Source: Pirellulaceae bacterium
GTDB taxonomy: Bacteria > Planctomycetota > Planctomycetia > Pirellulales > Pirellulaceae
DNA length: 64,000 nt
Assembly: GCA_026004775.1 (NCBI GenBank)
Contig: BPJU01000015.1
Span: forward strand, 1 to 64,000
Reading direction: 5' to 3'
Shown: piece by piece, positions 9,101 through 18,458 of the stretch
Layout of the letters: every line of letters starts with the position of its first letter
Numbering within the stretch: position 1 is the stretch's first letter
The notes under the pieces: generated by a model
What the model was told of the DNA's origin: nothing
Databases searched by the model: none
Seen by the model: the letters and a program-made list of their open reading frames with translations, nothing else
Made by a program: the position numbers and the translations under genes

Positions 9101-10553
9101 CAGAAACCTCACCGCCATCGATCCCCAGGTGCTTGCGCCAACGTGCCTCTTGAGCCGCCACTTCGGCCGGAGCCGATGACCCGTAACTGACGTATGCCTG
9201 CACAGCCCGCTTGGGGCCCAGGAACTGGTAAACGTCTTCATCCACGGCCGGGTGGATGGAGCGTAGTTCCTCCAGCGGTAGTTGGTCGAGCCGCATTTGG
9301 CGTTCCATGGCCCGGCGAACCAACTGACCACAGGCATGATGAGCGGTACGCTGCGGAATGCCCTTTCGGATCAAGTATTCCATCAGTGAAGTGGCGTCCA
9401 GGTAGCCGTGCTCCAGGTGTTGAGCAATCCGCTCGGCCCGCAGTTCCGCCTTCTCCACTATAATTGCCGCCAACTCCAAACATGCCTCTACCGTGTCAAA
9501 ACTGTCGAAGATCGCTTCCTTGTCCTCTTGAAGATCGCGGTTATAGGCCAGTGGCAGTCCTTTGAGCAGCACCAGCAAACGCTGCAGATTCCCGATCACC
9601 CTGCCGGATTTACCTCGAGTCAATTCCAACACGTCCGGGTTGATTTTCTGGGGCATGATCGACGAGCCGGTGCAGAAGGCCTCCGGAAGCTGCAACATCC
9701 CGAACTCGCTGGTCGACCACAAGATCCATTCTTCCGCCCAACCGCTGAGGTGCACGGCAATAAGAGCCAACACGAAAGCCGCTTCGGCGACAAAATCTCG
9801 GTCGCTGGATGCGTCCAGACTGTTGGCTGCCACGCCAGTAAAGCCAAGGAGTTGGGCGGTCAGTTGCCGGTCGACAGGCAACGACGTACCGGCCAGGGCC
9901 GCTGTGCCTAGTGGGCAGATGTTCACGCGACGGCGGCAGTCGGCCACGCGCTGTCGATCCCGCTCGAACTTCTCGCAGTATGCCAGCCAGTAGTGAGCCG
10001 CCAGCACCGGCTGGGCTGGCTGTAAATGGGTATAGCCCGGCAGCACAACGTTTCGGTCCCGACTACAGCGATTGACAAAGGCTCGCTGGAGCGATAGCAG
10101 GCGCGAGTCAATGCGATCCAGAGCATCCCGCATCCACAAGCGGAGAGCCGTCGAAACCTGATCGTTGCGGCTGCGGGCCGTATGCAACTTGCGCCCCAAA
10201 TCGCCCAACCGCTCCACGAGCGCCTGCTCGATATGCATGTGGATGTCTTCCCACTCCGGTCGGAACCGAAATGAACTAGTCGCTTCTCCGGCCAGATAAG
10301 CTGCGATCTCGTTGCGGATCTGTTCGAGGGCCACAATGATCTGTTCGGCCTCTTCGCCCGTCAGCAGTCCAACGCGAGCCAGCATACGCGCATGAGCGAT
10401 TGAGCCTTGAATGTCATGAGCGTAAAGCCGATAGTCGTACTGGATGCTGGCCGTAAACTGCTCGACACGACGGTCCGGAGCCGACTGGAATACACCTGAG
10501 CGCGATGGGGTAGTCAACCGCGTCACCTGCTGAACTGAAAGTCGTATTCCCAT
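9063..10553 (-). CDS. argH: argininosuccinate lyase ArgH
   Basis: ArgH splits argininosuccinate into arginine and fumarate, the last step of arginine synthesis. It is a homotetramer of the fumarase/aspartase superfamily. Visible are the SRNDQV motif, [10 protein letters not shown] with the catalytic-region His, [12 protein letters not shown], and the signature loop [12 protein letters not shown]. The product is 496 aa from ATG 10553; the family is usually 455-470 aa, and the homologous part begins near SRSGVFQ, so a start further in (for example GTG 10529) is possible. A polar extension rich in Asp, Ser and Gly closes the C-terminus. It opens the leftward run and is followed with overlap by the HEAT-like exported protein. 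No other arg gene is nearby. Confidence 0.96.
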   Translation of the reverse strand: MGIRLSVQQVTRLTTPSRSGVFQSAPDRRVEQFTASIQYDYRLYAHDIQGSIAHARMLARVGLLTGEEAEQIIVALEQIRNEIAAYLAGEATSSFRFRPEWEDIHMHIEQALVERLGDLGRKLHTARSRNDQVSTALRLWMRDALDRIDSRLLSLQRAFVNRCSRDRNVVLPGYTHLQPAQPVLAAHYWLAYCEKFERDRQRVADCRRRVNICPLGTAALAGTSLPVDRQLTAQLLGFTGVAANSLDASSDRDFVAEAAFVLALIAVHLSGWAEEWILWSTSEFGMLQLPEAFCTGSSIMPQKINPDVLELTRGKSGRVIGNLQRLLVLLKGLPLAYNRDLQEDKEAIFDSFDTVEACLELAAIIVEKAELRAERIAQHLEHGYLDATSLMEYLIRKGIPQRTAHHACGQLVRRAMERQMRLDQLPLEELRSIHPAVDEDVYQFLGPKRAVQAYVSYGSSAPAEVAAQEARWRKHLGIDGGEVSDGVASDSDTKSL

Positions 10554-11011
10554 GCGGATAATCCGGCAAACCACACGCCGTCCCGCATGGACTTCGGTTC
10601 GTTTTACCACCTACCTACCACTTACAGCTGCACACCAAGTTTTTCATGCTACGCGGAGCCAGTTGGGGTGTCAATGAACCGAAACCCGCGACGCATTCCC
10701 GGTACTTGACACGCTTGCCCTGGGGCACAGCAACAGTTGCTATGGCCGATGAAGGGTGCAATTGTCTATGCGTCCGGTGGTGGACAGCACTTACTTGGTA
10801 TTGGATGGCCATTAGAAAAAGTCCCGTCGCAATTGACTGCCAATTTCTTGCCTTGCGGAAATTTTCGCTTGAAGGTGTGCCGGGAATTGCCGGGTTACCG
10901 GTGGGAGTAGCCTCGATCAGAATCCGCGCCGGGTGACGATCGAGAACAAAGCAGGTAACTGGTTTCGAGCCGAAGTTGGTATTCGGGGCGGAAATCAATC
11001 GCCACGCTGAG

Positions 11012-11072
11012 TGTGGCACGGCCGTTCCGGCCGTGTGGGTCACCCAAGATGCTGGTTCACACCGGTGTAGAA
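11012..11072 (+). repeat. interspersed repeat with two hairpins, copy 1
   Basis: A 61-bp element that recurs at 48637-48697 with about six differences. It holds CACGGCCG-TTC-CGGCCGTG (perfect 8-bp arms, 11017-11035), followed by TGGGT-C-ACCCA. Both hairpins are kept in the other copy. Confidence 0.8.
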
Positions 11073-11090
11073 CGATCTTGAGCTTTGCTT

Positions 11091-11140
11091 GTAGCGGAAG
11101 TCGCCAGGCGGCTGCTCGCGCAGCCGCCGCAAGACTTCCG
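11091..11140 (+). repeat. REP-like palindrome with GTAG foot, copy 1
   Basis: GTAG (11091-11094) is followed by a 46-bp imperfect palindrome. The outer arms are CGGAAGTC and GACTTCCG, the inner arms GCGGCTGC and GCAGCCGC around a TCGC loop, with an asymmetric GCCAG/CGCAA bulge between them. The flank after the palindrome is also shared with copy 3 for about 80 bp. Confidence 0.82.
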
Positions 11141-11297
11141 AACCAAAACTTCCTCTTCAGGCGTCCCCGTTTCGAAGCCCCCGCAGATCGCGCAAGCGTC
11201 CGAGCCGCTCCTTCCCGTTTGGATAGTCGGAACACTTACGCCGTTCGCTGTGCCGAACGGCTAGCGTGTTCCGCTACGATCCGGTGGATCAGAGCCC

Positions 11298-11347
11298 GTA
11301 GCGGAAGTCGCTAGGCGGACGCGCTCGCGTCCGCCGCAAGACTTCCG
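11298..11347 (+). repeat. REP-like palindrome with GTAG foot, copy 2
   Basis: GTAG (11298-11301) precedes a palindrome of the same length with identical outer arms. The inner arms are GCGGACGC and GCGTCCGC: both sides differ from copy 1 and still pair perfectly, which points to maintenance of the structure. Confidence 0.82.
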
Positions 11348-11365
11348 TCGTAGGGTAATATCCAT

Positions 11366-11415
11366 TTAGCGGAAGTCGCCAGGCGGCTGCGCCAGCAGTC
11401 GCCGCAAGACTTCCG
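11366..11415 (+). repeat. REP-like palindrome, copy 3 (TTAG foot)
   Basis: Same outer arms; inner arms GCGGCTGC and GCAGTCGC with one weakened pair. The foot reads TTAG rather than GTAG. The following bases match the flank of copy 1, so the repeated unit is larger than the palindrome. Confidence 0.78.
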
Positions 11416-11504
11416 AACCAAAAATTTTTCATCAGGCGTCCCCGTCCTCCACCACGCCGCAGATTGCGCAAGGGTCCGCCCCCCTCCTCCCGATACCATC
11501 GCCC

Positions 11505-11880
11505 GGGGACAGACCTTGGCAGTTCCGCCCTTCCCAACGGGGTCAGGTTCCCCAGGTTTGCCCCCGCGGTCCGCCGATTGGTTTGCCATCATCGGAGCAT
11601 CGCCGTTGCACTTCGCTGGCAGCCCCGCGCGGCTCGGCTTCTCCAGCCTCGTTTGCTCGCCGACCTGCGATGAGGGGCCAAGCTCGCGCGATCCGTGGTG
11701 TAGGGTAAGAGGTGAGGCTGGCGCTCCCGGTGGTGTTGGGTGAGGGCCCCAGCTGCTAGGCCCGATGGCGTGGGCCGACGAGCCAGGCTGCCGGCCCAAA
11801 CGGCGTTGACCGAGCAGGCCCCGCCTCCGGCTGTCCGTGGGCGAAATTGGGGGACAGACCCCTCATATTTCCAATCGCGC
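11505..11880 (+). repeat. long tandem repeat, unit A
   Basis: Begins with GGGGACAGACC and contains a GGGGTCAGGTT box about 40 bp on, then GCCTCGTTTG, CGATGAGG and GGTGAGGCTGG landmarks in the same order as unit B. Overall it is clearly diverged from unit B, except that its last part (11781-11880) is nearly identical to the end of unit B. Confidence 0.72.
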
Positions 11881-12290
11881 GGGGACAGACCCCGGCAGTT
11901 TCGCGGCTCCCGACGGGGTCAGGTTCCCTAGGTTTGCCCGCGGCCTCTGGCCGGTTCTGCACCTTTGGAGCGACGGCGTTGCCCTTACGGCTGGTCGGCC
12001 CACGCGGGTTGGCAACCCCAGCCTCGTTTGTTGATCGGCTTTCGATGAGGACCCAAACTCGCGCGACCGTGGTGTCGGGTGCGAGGTGAGGCTGGTGCTT
12101 TCGAGTGGTGTCGGATGGGCGCCCAAGCTGGTGGGCCCGATGACGTGGCGCGACGGACGAGGCTGGCACGCATGATGGTACGAGGCGACGAGCCGGGCTC
12201 CCGACCCAAACGGCGTTGACCGAGCGGGCCCCGCCTCCGGCGGTCCGTGGGCGAAATTGGGGGACAGACCCCTCATATTTCCAATCGCGC
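11881..12290 (+). repeat. long tandem repeat, unit B
   Basis: About 410 bp starting with GGGGACAGACCCC. The stretch 12191-12344, running into unit C, matches 11781-11934 with about five differences, and the last 103 bp of that match show none. The same GGGGACAGACCCC box also occurs near the end of units A and B (from 11850 and 12260). Confidence 0.78.
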
Positions 12291-12470
12291 GGGGACAGAC
12301 CCCGGCAGTTTCGCGGCTCCCGACGGGGTCAGGTTCCCTAGGTTTTTGCCCGCGGTTCGCCGCCTGCCCCCCTCCATTGGAGAATCGCCGTTGCACTTTT
12401 GGTGCAGCCAACCCGCGCGGCTCGGCTTCCTTAGCCTCGCTTCTTCATCGGATGCGGCCAGAATTCGGCC
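12291..12470 (+). repeat. long tandem repeat, unit C (truncated)
   Basis: Opens like unit B, then follows unit A more closely (GAATCGCCGTTGCACTT, CGCGCGGCTCGGCTTC). It ends after about 180 bp near GCTTCTTCATCGGATG. Confidence 0.68.
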
Positions 12471-12664
12471 CACAAAATCCCAGGAAAGAGCTTCTCAACA
12501 CACCAAAGACAAGACCCTGCCCCTCACCGGGTGCCCGGCTTTCAAAAACAAGATGCCCCGACAAAAGATTCGCACCGTCTAAACAGCCCCAAGCTCCCAT
12601 CGAGCAACGCATGCAAAGATGCGGCGCAAGAAGCTCGGCCTGCTTAGACATCCCGGCGACTTGC

Positions 12665-14431
12665 CTAACTTGTGTCCGGCGGCGGCCTCGCGTCAGCCTC
12701 CGCCGAGCTTCCTTCAGCTTGCGCCCTCAACATCGCCCGCCGCCGAGCCACCCACTCGCGCAAGCCCAATAACTCCTGAGCCCCACGCACCAGGTCCACC
12801 CGCCACAACTCGCCAGCCTCCACAATCCGGCTGATCGTCAACTTCACTCGAGCCAACGCCCCTCGTAGCTCCGCCATCCGCTCCTCACTCACCCCCAACA
12901 ACTCAGCCACCTCGTCGGCCAACTCCTCCGGCGTCTGGCGAGCCGCCAACAACCGATCGGCCCACCTCGCTCGATCTTCCTCCGCCAATAAGCCCGGCAC
13001 CCGACCCACACGCGCACACTCGGTAAGCCACTCGATCAGCTTCTGCCGAGCCCTTTGAAGCTGTCGCTCGTCCAAGGCCCCCATCCGGAACTCCCGCTGG
13101 CCCTGCCTCCACTCGTCATACCGCTTCTTGTCAAACACCACGTCCTGGTCCTCTGGCTTGATCTGCCGCCATGCACACCAGGTCGCCCCCACCAACCGCA
13201 CAAGCTCAGCCCACTCCACTTCGTCGATCGGCCCAATCCCAAGAGCATGCTGCCAAGAGAGGCTCTCGTCCCTCTCACCGCTGTACCTGCGGCAGTCCAC
13301 CGGACCCAGCTTGATCGGCGGCACTGGCAGTTTTAGTTGTTTATCACGCTCGGCTTCCTGCCTGCCAGCCGCGGCACGGGAAGTTTTCCTCTTGTTTCGA
13401 GAACCTCGCAACTCCGCTCGCGCTTGCCCACCTCCCGAACGAGATGGCACTTGCCCACCTGGCGAAGCAGCCACCGTTTCTTCAGTAGGAGCACCCGACG
13501 CCGCCGCTTCGTCAAACGATGTTTCCGAGTTACCCGACACCTGGCCACCTGCCGCCGGAGCCTCCGTTTGTTCAACAGCCGAAGATTCAGCGGTTGTCTC
13601 GTCGGACAAGTCGGCCTCTTCGGTTAGCTCGCCATCATCGATATCCCCATCCACTACCCGCTGCATGCCTTCTCTGAGCAATCGAAAAGCTCTGCCCAAC
13701 GAGGCACGCACCTCTTCGCTTAACTGAGGCGTATCGGCCAGCGTTTCCTCGGTGACCTCCACACCGCACACCTGGATCGCATAGACCAGCCGGCACCACC
13801 CAGAACCATGGTGCGGCTGCTCCAAGACCGGCACCATCCGCACCGCCACCGGGTGTGCGTCGATCAGCATGTTCATCGTCACCGAATCCGCCGGGCTCTT
13901 CTCCGGAGTGCCAGAAAACCGCTCGGACCAAAAGCACCCGCGCACACCGTCTTCACGGTTAAAGTGAAAAGCCGAAGTCTGTTTGATAAGCTTCATGAAA
14001 AGCGACACGGATGAGAGCCTCTCCCGCATTTCTTTCTGGAACTTTTGGTCTTCCAGCAGCACCGCTGGAGGATTTCTCTTCCACCGGCATTCAATACCGT
14101 GCTCTTTGCAATACTCTCTGACCAGTTTGCGAAGTCCCTTCCAGGCTCGCTGGAGCACTTCCTCGTTCGACCAGCTTTTTACCCAATCGGGTCGTAGCTG
14201 CAAGCTGATCAGAATCGCCTCGGGCAGTATCGTGCATGAGTAGACTACCAGGCCGAAGACGCTGGCGTAATGCACCACCTTTTCGAACAAGAAGAGCGGC
14301 CGGTCGATGCGCTCGTCTACTCGTGATGGGTCTCGCCGGATAAGTGCCTCTTGACGCGTGCAGCTTGAGCCGCACACCAGGCGGATCAGTTCGCCGTTGG
14401 AAAAGACGTCGCAGCGTCGTGGCCGAGCCAT
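12665..14431 (-). CDS. RAYT/IS200-like transposase-family protein with lost HUH motif and long C-terminal extension
   Basis: A 588-residue protein. The N-terminal 230 residues follow the order of the planctomycete Y1/RAYT-like transposase family: MARPRRCDVF, a helix ending VVHYASVFGLVVY, the strand where MPNHxH or MSNHxH normally lies, then LRPDWVKSWSNEEV, RERLSSVSLFMKLI, NREDGVRGCFWSERF and an IDAHPVAVRM segment like VDLNPVRAG. In place of the His-hydrophobic-His metal site the strand reads ILPEAILISL, so neither histidine is present. An acidic, Ser/Thr-rich linker (about 240-340) and a helical C-terminal region of about 250 residues follow. AAGGAGG lies 8 bases before the ATG, so it looks expressed. 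It is probably catalytically inactive, perhaps a DNA-binding relic or domesticated protein, and stands beside REP-like repeats. Confidence 0.72.
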   Translation of the reverse strand: MARPRRCDVFSNGELIRLVCGSSCTRQEALIRRDPSRVDERIDRPLFLFEKVVHYASVFGLVVYSCTILPEAILISLQLRPDWVKSWSNEEVLQRAWKGLRKLVREYCKEHGIECRWKRNPPAVLLEDQKFQKEMRERLSSVSLFMKLIKQTSAFHFNREDGVRGCFWSERFSGTPEKSPADSVTMNMLIDAHPVAVRMVPVLEQPHHGSGWCRLVYAIQVCGVEVTEETLADTPQLSEEVRASLGRAFRLLREGMQRVVDGDIDDGELTEEADLSDETTAESSAVEQTEAPAAGGQVSGNSETSFDEAAASGAPTEETVAASPGGQVPSRSGGGQARAELRGSRNKRKTSRAAAGRQEAERDKQLKLPVPPIKLGPVDCRRYSGERDESLSWQHALGIGPIDEVEWAELVRLVGATWCAWRQIKPEDQDVVFDKKRYDEWRQGQREFRMGALDERQLQRARQKLIEWLTECARVGRVPGLLAEEDRARWADRLLAARQTPEELADEVAELLGVSEERMAELRGALARVKLTISRIVEAGELWRVDLVRGAQELLGLREWVARRRAMLRAQAEGSSAEADARPPPDTS

Positions 14432-14438
14432 CCGTGGT

Positions 14439-14445
14439 TCCTCCT
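14439..14445 (-). promoter_or_regulatory. Shine-Dalgarno of the RAYT-like gene
   Basis: AAGGAGG on the leftward strand, 8 bases from ATG 14431. It supports this start and argues against a decayed, untranslated gene. Confidence 0.7.
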
Positions 14446-14882
14446 TGAATGGCGCGAGATTCCCTGTGCCTGACTGCCTATCCGAAAGCCGCCGTTGGTC
14501 GGACTATGCACAGTGTACGAACCGGTTTTCGGATACGCTTCAGGTATGAAGCTACTCGATGTGTGCAGACCATCGAGTATCGACCTTGAGATCAGCGTAG
14601 CAAATTTTCGAAAAAATAAAACCTATGTGGCCTTGTTTGGTCTACCATACGGGTGCCACACTATGCCCGGTTTTTATGAGAATCGGGTACCTTAGCTGCC
14701 GGGCATGTCCGCAGGGGAAAGAGTGGAGCATGATTTGCTTGCGAATGGCGGTGAGCAGAGAGGCAGGGTTGCTGCGTGGGTGGAGCAGCACAACGCAACC
14801 AACATATCTCCAAATGAAAGGCTGTTGACTCGGTCAAGTCCCAAATGCCGGTACCGGCCCCTAGAGGCGGGAAAGCCGAGGT
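14446..14882. other. intergenic region between dnaE and the RAYT-like gene
   Basis: About 440 bp after the dnaE stop, upstream of the next leftward gene. It is richer in A+T than its surroundings around 14580-14640. It presumably holds the promoter of the RAYT-like gene, but no clear boxes, hairpins or coding frame stand out. Confidence 0.4.
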
Positions 14883-17800
14883 TCAGCGCCGGCTGCTTCC
14901 AGCAGGCAGGCGACCGTTGCGCGCCGCCGGTTTCGGAGGAGCTATCAACAATTGGTAGTGTTTCGGACCTAGAAGCTCATCGAGCCGCTGGCGCATCTCC
15001 GCCGTGATATTGACTCGGATGCGGTTCGAGCGCAACAGGACGGAGTGCCCATCCGGCAGTGCCAGTAACAATTGCACCTCGTGGTCACCCGGATAGCCAC
15101 GGAGTATTTCTTTTATGGCCTGGAGCGTTTGTTCCGTGTGCTGTGGGGCTTCCAGCCGCAGGCGAATGCCTGATGTGAAACGTGCTTCGACTTGTTCAAT
15201 GGGGATCAATTCGTCGACCACGAGATTTGGTTCCTCTCCTCGGCTGCGATCGACCGTACCGCGGGCCAATACCACAGCGTCGGGCTGTACGTACTGGCCA
15301 TACTGAACAAAGGGTTCGGGCCATAGTATGCAGCGGATGATTCCCTCACGGTCTTCCAGGTCGAAATTGGCATACTTGGTCGGTTGTCCGGGACGTTGAT
15401 TTCGAGTGTGCCGCACGGTGATGGCAGAAATAAGTCCACCCACAATCACTTCGTCCCGATGTTGGAGTTTGCGCAGCTCGGTGGTCAGGTGCGAACGATA
15501 GCGTGCCAGAACGGCATCGAATTGCTGGAGGGGATGGTTGGACAAATAGCAGCCGAGGACTTCTTTTTCGAAGGCGAGTTTTTGTCGCTCCGGAAACTCG
15601 GGTAGATCCAGCACCGGTTCTTGATGCGTCTCCTGCGTCTCCTCCATGCCGCCGAACAGGGTCAGTTGGCCGCGTCGCTTGTCGGCCTGAACGGCAGCGG
15701 CCGCCTGCACGGCCCGCTCGACCGACTCGAGCAGAGCCCGGCGCGAGAAGCCGAACCCATCCAACGCTCCGGCTTTGATCAGATTCTCAATAACCGATCG
15801 TGAACAGGCGGGTCCCTCCAGGCGTTGGCATATATCGAATAAGCCACGGTAAGGACCGTTGGCTTGGCGCTCGGCCACAATCGCTTCGGCCGCCGCTCCG
15901 CCACAACCTTTGATGGCCGCCAAAGCGAATACTATCTTCCCATCATGCACCACAAATTCGACTCCGGAGCGATTGATATCCGGCGGGACGATTTCTAACT
16001 GCATCCGCCGACAATCGTCCAAATGTTCCACCAGTGAATCTTTCGTCTTGAAATTCCGTTCGGATATATCCCCGGAGAGCACTGCAGCCATATATTCGAC
16101 GGGGTAATGAGCTTTGAGGTACGCCGTCTGATAGGCAATCAATGCATAAGCAGTCGAATGGCTCTTGTTGAAGCCGTATCCGGCGAATTTCAGAATAAGT
16201 TCCCAGATTTCTTGGGCATCGGAAGGTGGCAGTCCGTTGGCCTGGGCGCCTTGCAGGAACTTTTCCCGGTTGGCCGCGATAATATCTTCCTTTTTCTTGC
16301 TGATGGCCTTGATGCACGTATACGCGGATGCCAGCTCGATTCCGCCCAGGCGATTCAAGATTCGCATCACCTGTTCCTGGTAGACCATTACTCCGTGTGT
16401 CTCTTCCAGGATCTCCTTCAATATCGGATGCTTGTATACGGCTTGTTTACGGCCGTGTTTGACATCGACGTAGTCGTCGACCATCCCTCCTTCCAGCGGG
16501 CCTGGGCGATACAGGGCGTTGACGGCGATGATGTCGCGGAAATTGTCGGGGCGCATCCTCTGGAGCAGCTCGCGGATGCCGCCACTTTCCAACTGGAAGA
16601 TTCCCTTGGTCTCTCCACGGCACAGCAGAGCAAATGTTTCTGGATCATCCAGCGGTAGCCGATCCAACTGCAACCGGACTCCCTTCGTTTGTTCGATGAG
16701 CTGCACGGCTTTGGAAAGCACCGTGAGGTTCTTCAGCCCCAAAAAATCCATTTTCATCAAGCCGGCTGCTTCGACGTCGGACATCGACCACTGAGTGATC
16801 ACATCGTCCTTGCCGGGCACCTTGCCGAGAGGCAAATATTCGGTGAGCGGTTTGTCCGCGATGACGACGCCGGCGGCATGGGTGCCGACGTTCCGTGCCA
16901 GACCTTCGACGCGTCGGGCATAGTCGATCCACTCGCGCACCTCCGCGTCTTCCTCGTAGAGCCGCTTCAGCTCGGCATTTTCCTCCATCGCTCGAGCCAA
17001 AGTCATCTTCGGCAGTGCGGGGACCAGACTGGTGAGCGTGGCGATACGCGACTCGGGCATCCCCAGCACGCGCCCCACGTCACGGATGGCTTGCCGGGCT
17101 GCCATGGTACCGAACGTAGCTATTTGAGCAACGTTCTCCTCTCCATATTTCTGTTTCACATATTGAATAATTTCATCACGCCGCTCTTTACAAAAATCGA
17201 TATCAATATCGGGAGCTTCACGGCGATTGACATCAAGAAATCTTTCAAACAGTAAATCATATTTGATGGGGCACACGTGGCTCAAATAGAGTGCATACGA
17301 TACCAAGGCACCGACACCACTACCACGAGCGCTAGCCGGAATTTTTCTGTGGCGCGCCTCGCGGACAAAGTCCCACACGATCAGAAAATATTCGGAAAAT
17401 CCGAGTTTGCTGATAACAGTCAATTCATGGTCCAGACGAGCCTGGACGGCCGGCGAAAGCTGCCCGCCGGGACACATTTCCGGGTTGTCGGCATAGCGTT
17501 CGCGAAGCCCTTGCTCACAAAGCTCCCGCAAATAAGCGTCGGCCGTCTTGCCCTCGGGCAGCGGATAACTGGGAAAGTGCCGCCGCCCCAATTCCAGATC
17601 AATATGCACGCTGTCGGCAATCTGCTGAGTCCTGGCAACGGCATCCTCCAGCCCCGGGAAGCATGCGTACATCTCTTCCGGACTGCGCAAATAATACTGA
17701 TTGCCGTCCATCCGCAGCCGATTGGTGTCGGTGCGATACTTGCCCGTATTGATGCACAAAAGAATGTCCTGAACGTCGGCATCTTCTGGTAACACATAGT

Positions 17801-18458
17801 GGCAGTCGCTGGTGGCCACCAGTGGTAGCCCCACGCGACGTGCTACCTGTACCGCCCCTTCGAGGGCCAGCCGCTGAGCTTCCACACCGTTGTTCATGAT
17901 CTCAATAAAGTAGCGATCTCCGAACACCGAGTGGAACCAGTGAGCCACGTCCTCCGCCTCGCGCAAACAGCGCTCGTTCAAGTCTCGATGTTGCAGGATA
18001 ATGCGGTTCAATTCGCTGGAGATACAACCGCTCAGGCAAATCAACCCGTCACTGTGGGCCGCCAACAGCTCCTTGTCGATCCGGGGTTTGAAATAGTAGC
18101 CCTCCAGCATCGCCTTGGATGCCAACTGCACAAGATTCCGAAAGCCGGTACGATTCTGGGCCAACAGGGTCAGATGGTACGAGGCTTCCTTGCTGTTGGC
18201 TGCATCGCGAGTAAATCGACTGCCGGGCGCAATATAGGCTTCGTAACCTATGATCGGATTCAGTCCTTCCGCCCTCGCCTTGCGATAAAACTCCAACGCG
18301 CCATAAAGATTGCCGTGGTCTGTGATCGCCAGGGCATTCATCCCCAACTGTCGTGCCCGCCGTACCAGATGGTCGATCTTCGCAGCACCGTCGAGCAAAC
18401 TGTACTGGCTGTGACAATGCAGATGAACAAACGGCCTCTCCTTGGTCGTCCCTTCCAT
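14883..18458 (-). CDS. dnaE: DNA polymerase III alpha subunit DnaE
   Basis: DnaE is the replicative polymerase catalytic subunit. The 1191-aa product begins with a PHP domain (FVHLHCHSQYSLLDG, then ITDHGNLYGA), followed by the palm with PDIDIDF near residue 405 carrying catalytic aspartates. Then come the fingers with SHSTAYALIAYQTAYLKAHYP near 750, a tandem helix-hairpin-helix region, and an OB-fold in the C-terminal third (VIVGGLISAITVRHTRNQ). Length matches the DnaE1 type. The start is taken at ATG 18458, preceded by AAGGA at 8 bases; the frame extends 13 codons upstream without support. It stands alone with long intergenic spaces on both sides and is divergent from the transglutaminase-like gene. 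Confidence 0.97.
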   Translation of the reverse strand: MEGTTKERPFVHLHCHSQYSLLDGAAKIDHLVRRARQLGMNALAITDHGNLYGALEFYRKARAEGLNPIIGYEAYIAPGSRFTRDAANSKEASYHLTLLAQNRTGFRNLVQLASKAMLEGYYFKPRIDKELLAAHSDGLICLSGCISSELNRIILQHRDLNERCLREAEDVAHWFHSVFGDRYFIEIMNNGVEAQRLALEGAVQVARRVGLPLVATSDCHYVLPEDADVQDILLCINTGKYRTDTNRLRMDGNQYYLRSPEEMYACFPGLEDAVARTQQIADSVHIDLELGRRHFPSYPLPEGKTADAYLRELCEQGLRERYADNPEMCPGGQLSPAVQARLDHELTVISKLGFSEYFLIVWDFVREARHRKIPASARGSGVGALVSYALYLSHVCPIKYDLLFERFLDVNRREAPDIDIDFCKERRDEIIQYVKQKYGEENVAQIATFGTMAARQAIRDVGRVLGMPESRIATLTSLVPALPKMTLARAMEENAELKRLYEEDAEVREWIDYARRVEGLARNVGTHAAGVVIADKPLTEYLPLGKVPGKDDVITQWSMSDVEAAGLMKMDFLGLKNLTVLSKAVQLIEQTKGVRLQLDRLPLDDPETFALLCRGETKGIFQLESGGIRELLQRMRPDNFRDIIAVNALYRPGPLEGGMVDDYVDVKHGRKQAVYKHPILKEILEETHGVMVYQEQVMRILNRLGGIELASAYTCIKAISKKKEDIIAANREKFLQGAQANGLPPSDAQEIWELILKFAGYGFNKSHSTAYALIAYQTAYLKAHYPVEYMAAVLSGDISERNFKTKDSLVEHLDDCRRMQLEIVPPDINRSGVEFVVHDGKIVFALAAIKGCGGAAAEAIVAERQANGPYRGLFDICQRLEGPACSRSVIENLIKAGALDGFGFSRRALLESVERAVQAAAAVQADKRRGQLTLFGGMEETQETHQEPVLDLPEFPERQKLAFEKEVLGCYLSNHPLQQFDAVLARYRSHLTTELRKLQHRDEVIVGGLISAITVRHTRNQRPGQPTKYANFDLEDREGIIRCILWPEPFVQYGQYVQPDAVVLARGTVDRSRGEEPNLVVDELIPIEQVEARFTSGIRLRLEAPQHTEQTLQAIKEILRGYPGDHEVQLLLALPDGHSVLLRSNRIRVNITAEMRQRLDELLGPKHYQLLIAPPKPAARNGRLPAGSSRR

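Larger units (their letters stand above)
10611..12664. other. 2-kb gene-free region rich in palindromic and tandem repeats
   Basis: No frame here has a recognisable product, and frames that span it encode repeat-derived Arg/Pro/Gly/Ala-rich sequence. It contains an interspersed hairpin element (11012-11072), three REP-like palindromes (11091-11415) and two-and-a-half tandem units of a roughly 400-bp repeat (11505-12470). The first 400 bp and the last 190 bp show nothing clear. It separates argH from the RAYT-like gene; both are read leftward. Confidence 0.85.

Noticed and set aside
10615-11235. 206-codon leftward frame across the repeat region, containing THTAGTAVP
   Set aside because: The sequence comes from the interspersed hairpin element; the same THTAGTAVP appears from the second copy at 48447-48668. 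Repeat-derived, not a gene.
11091-11415. Reading of the palindromes as a CRISPR array
   Set aside because: Spacing is irregular (about 157 and 18 bp), the repeat is itself a long hairpin, there are only three copies and no cas gene.
11863-12411. 182-codon leftward frame and several overlapping ones in the long tandem repeat
   Set aside because: Frames shift between repeat units and show no conserved protein; translation simply reflects the GC-rich repeat.
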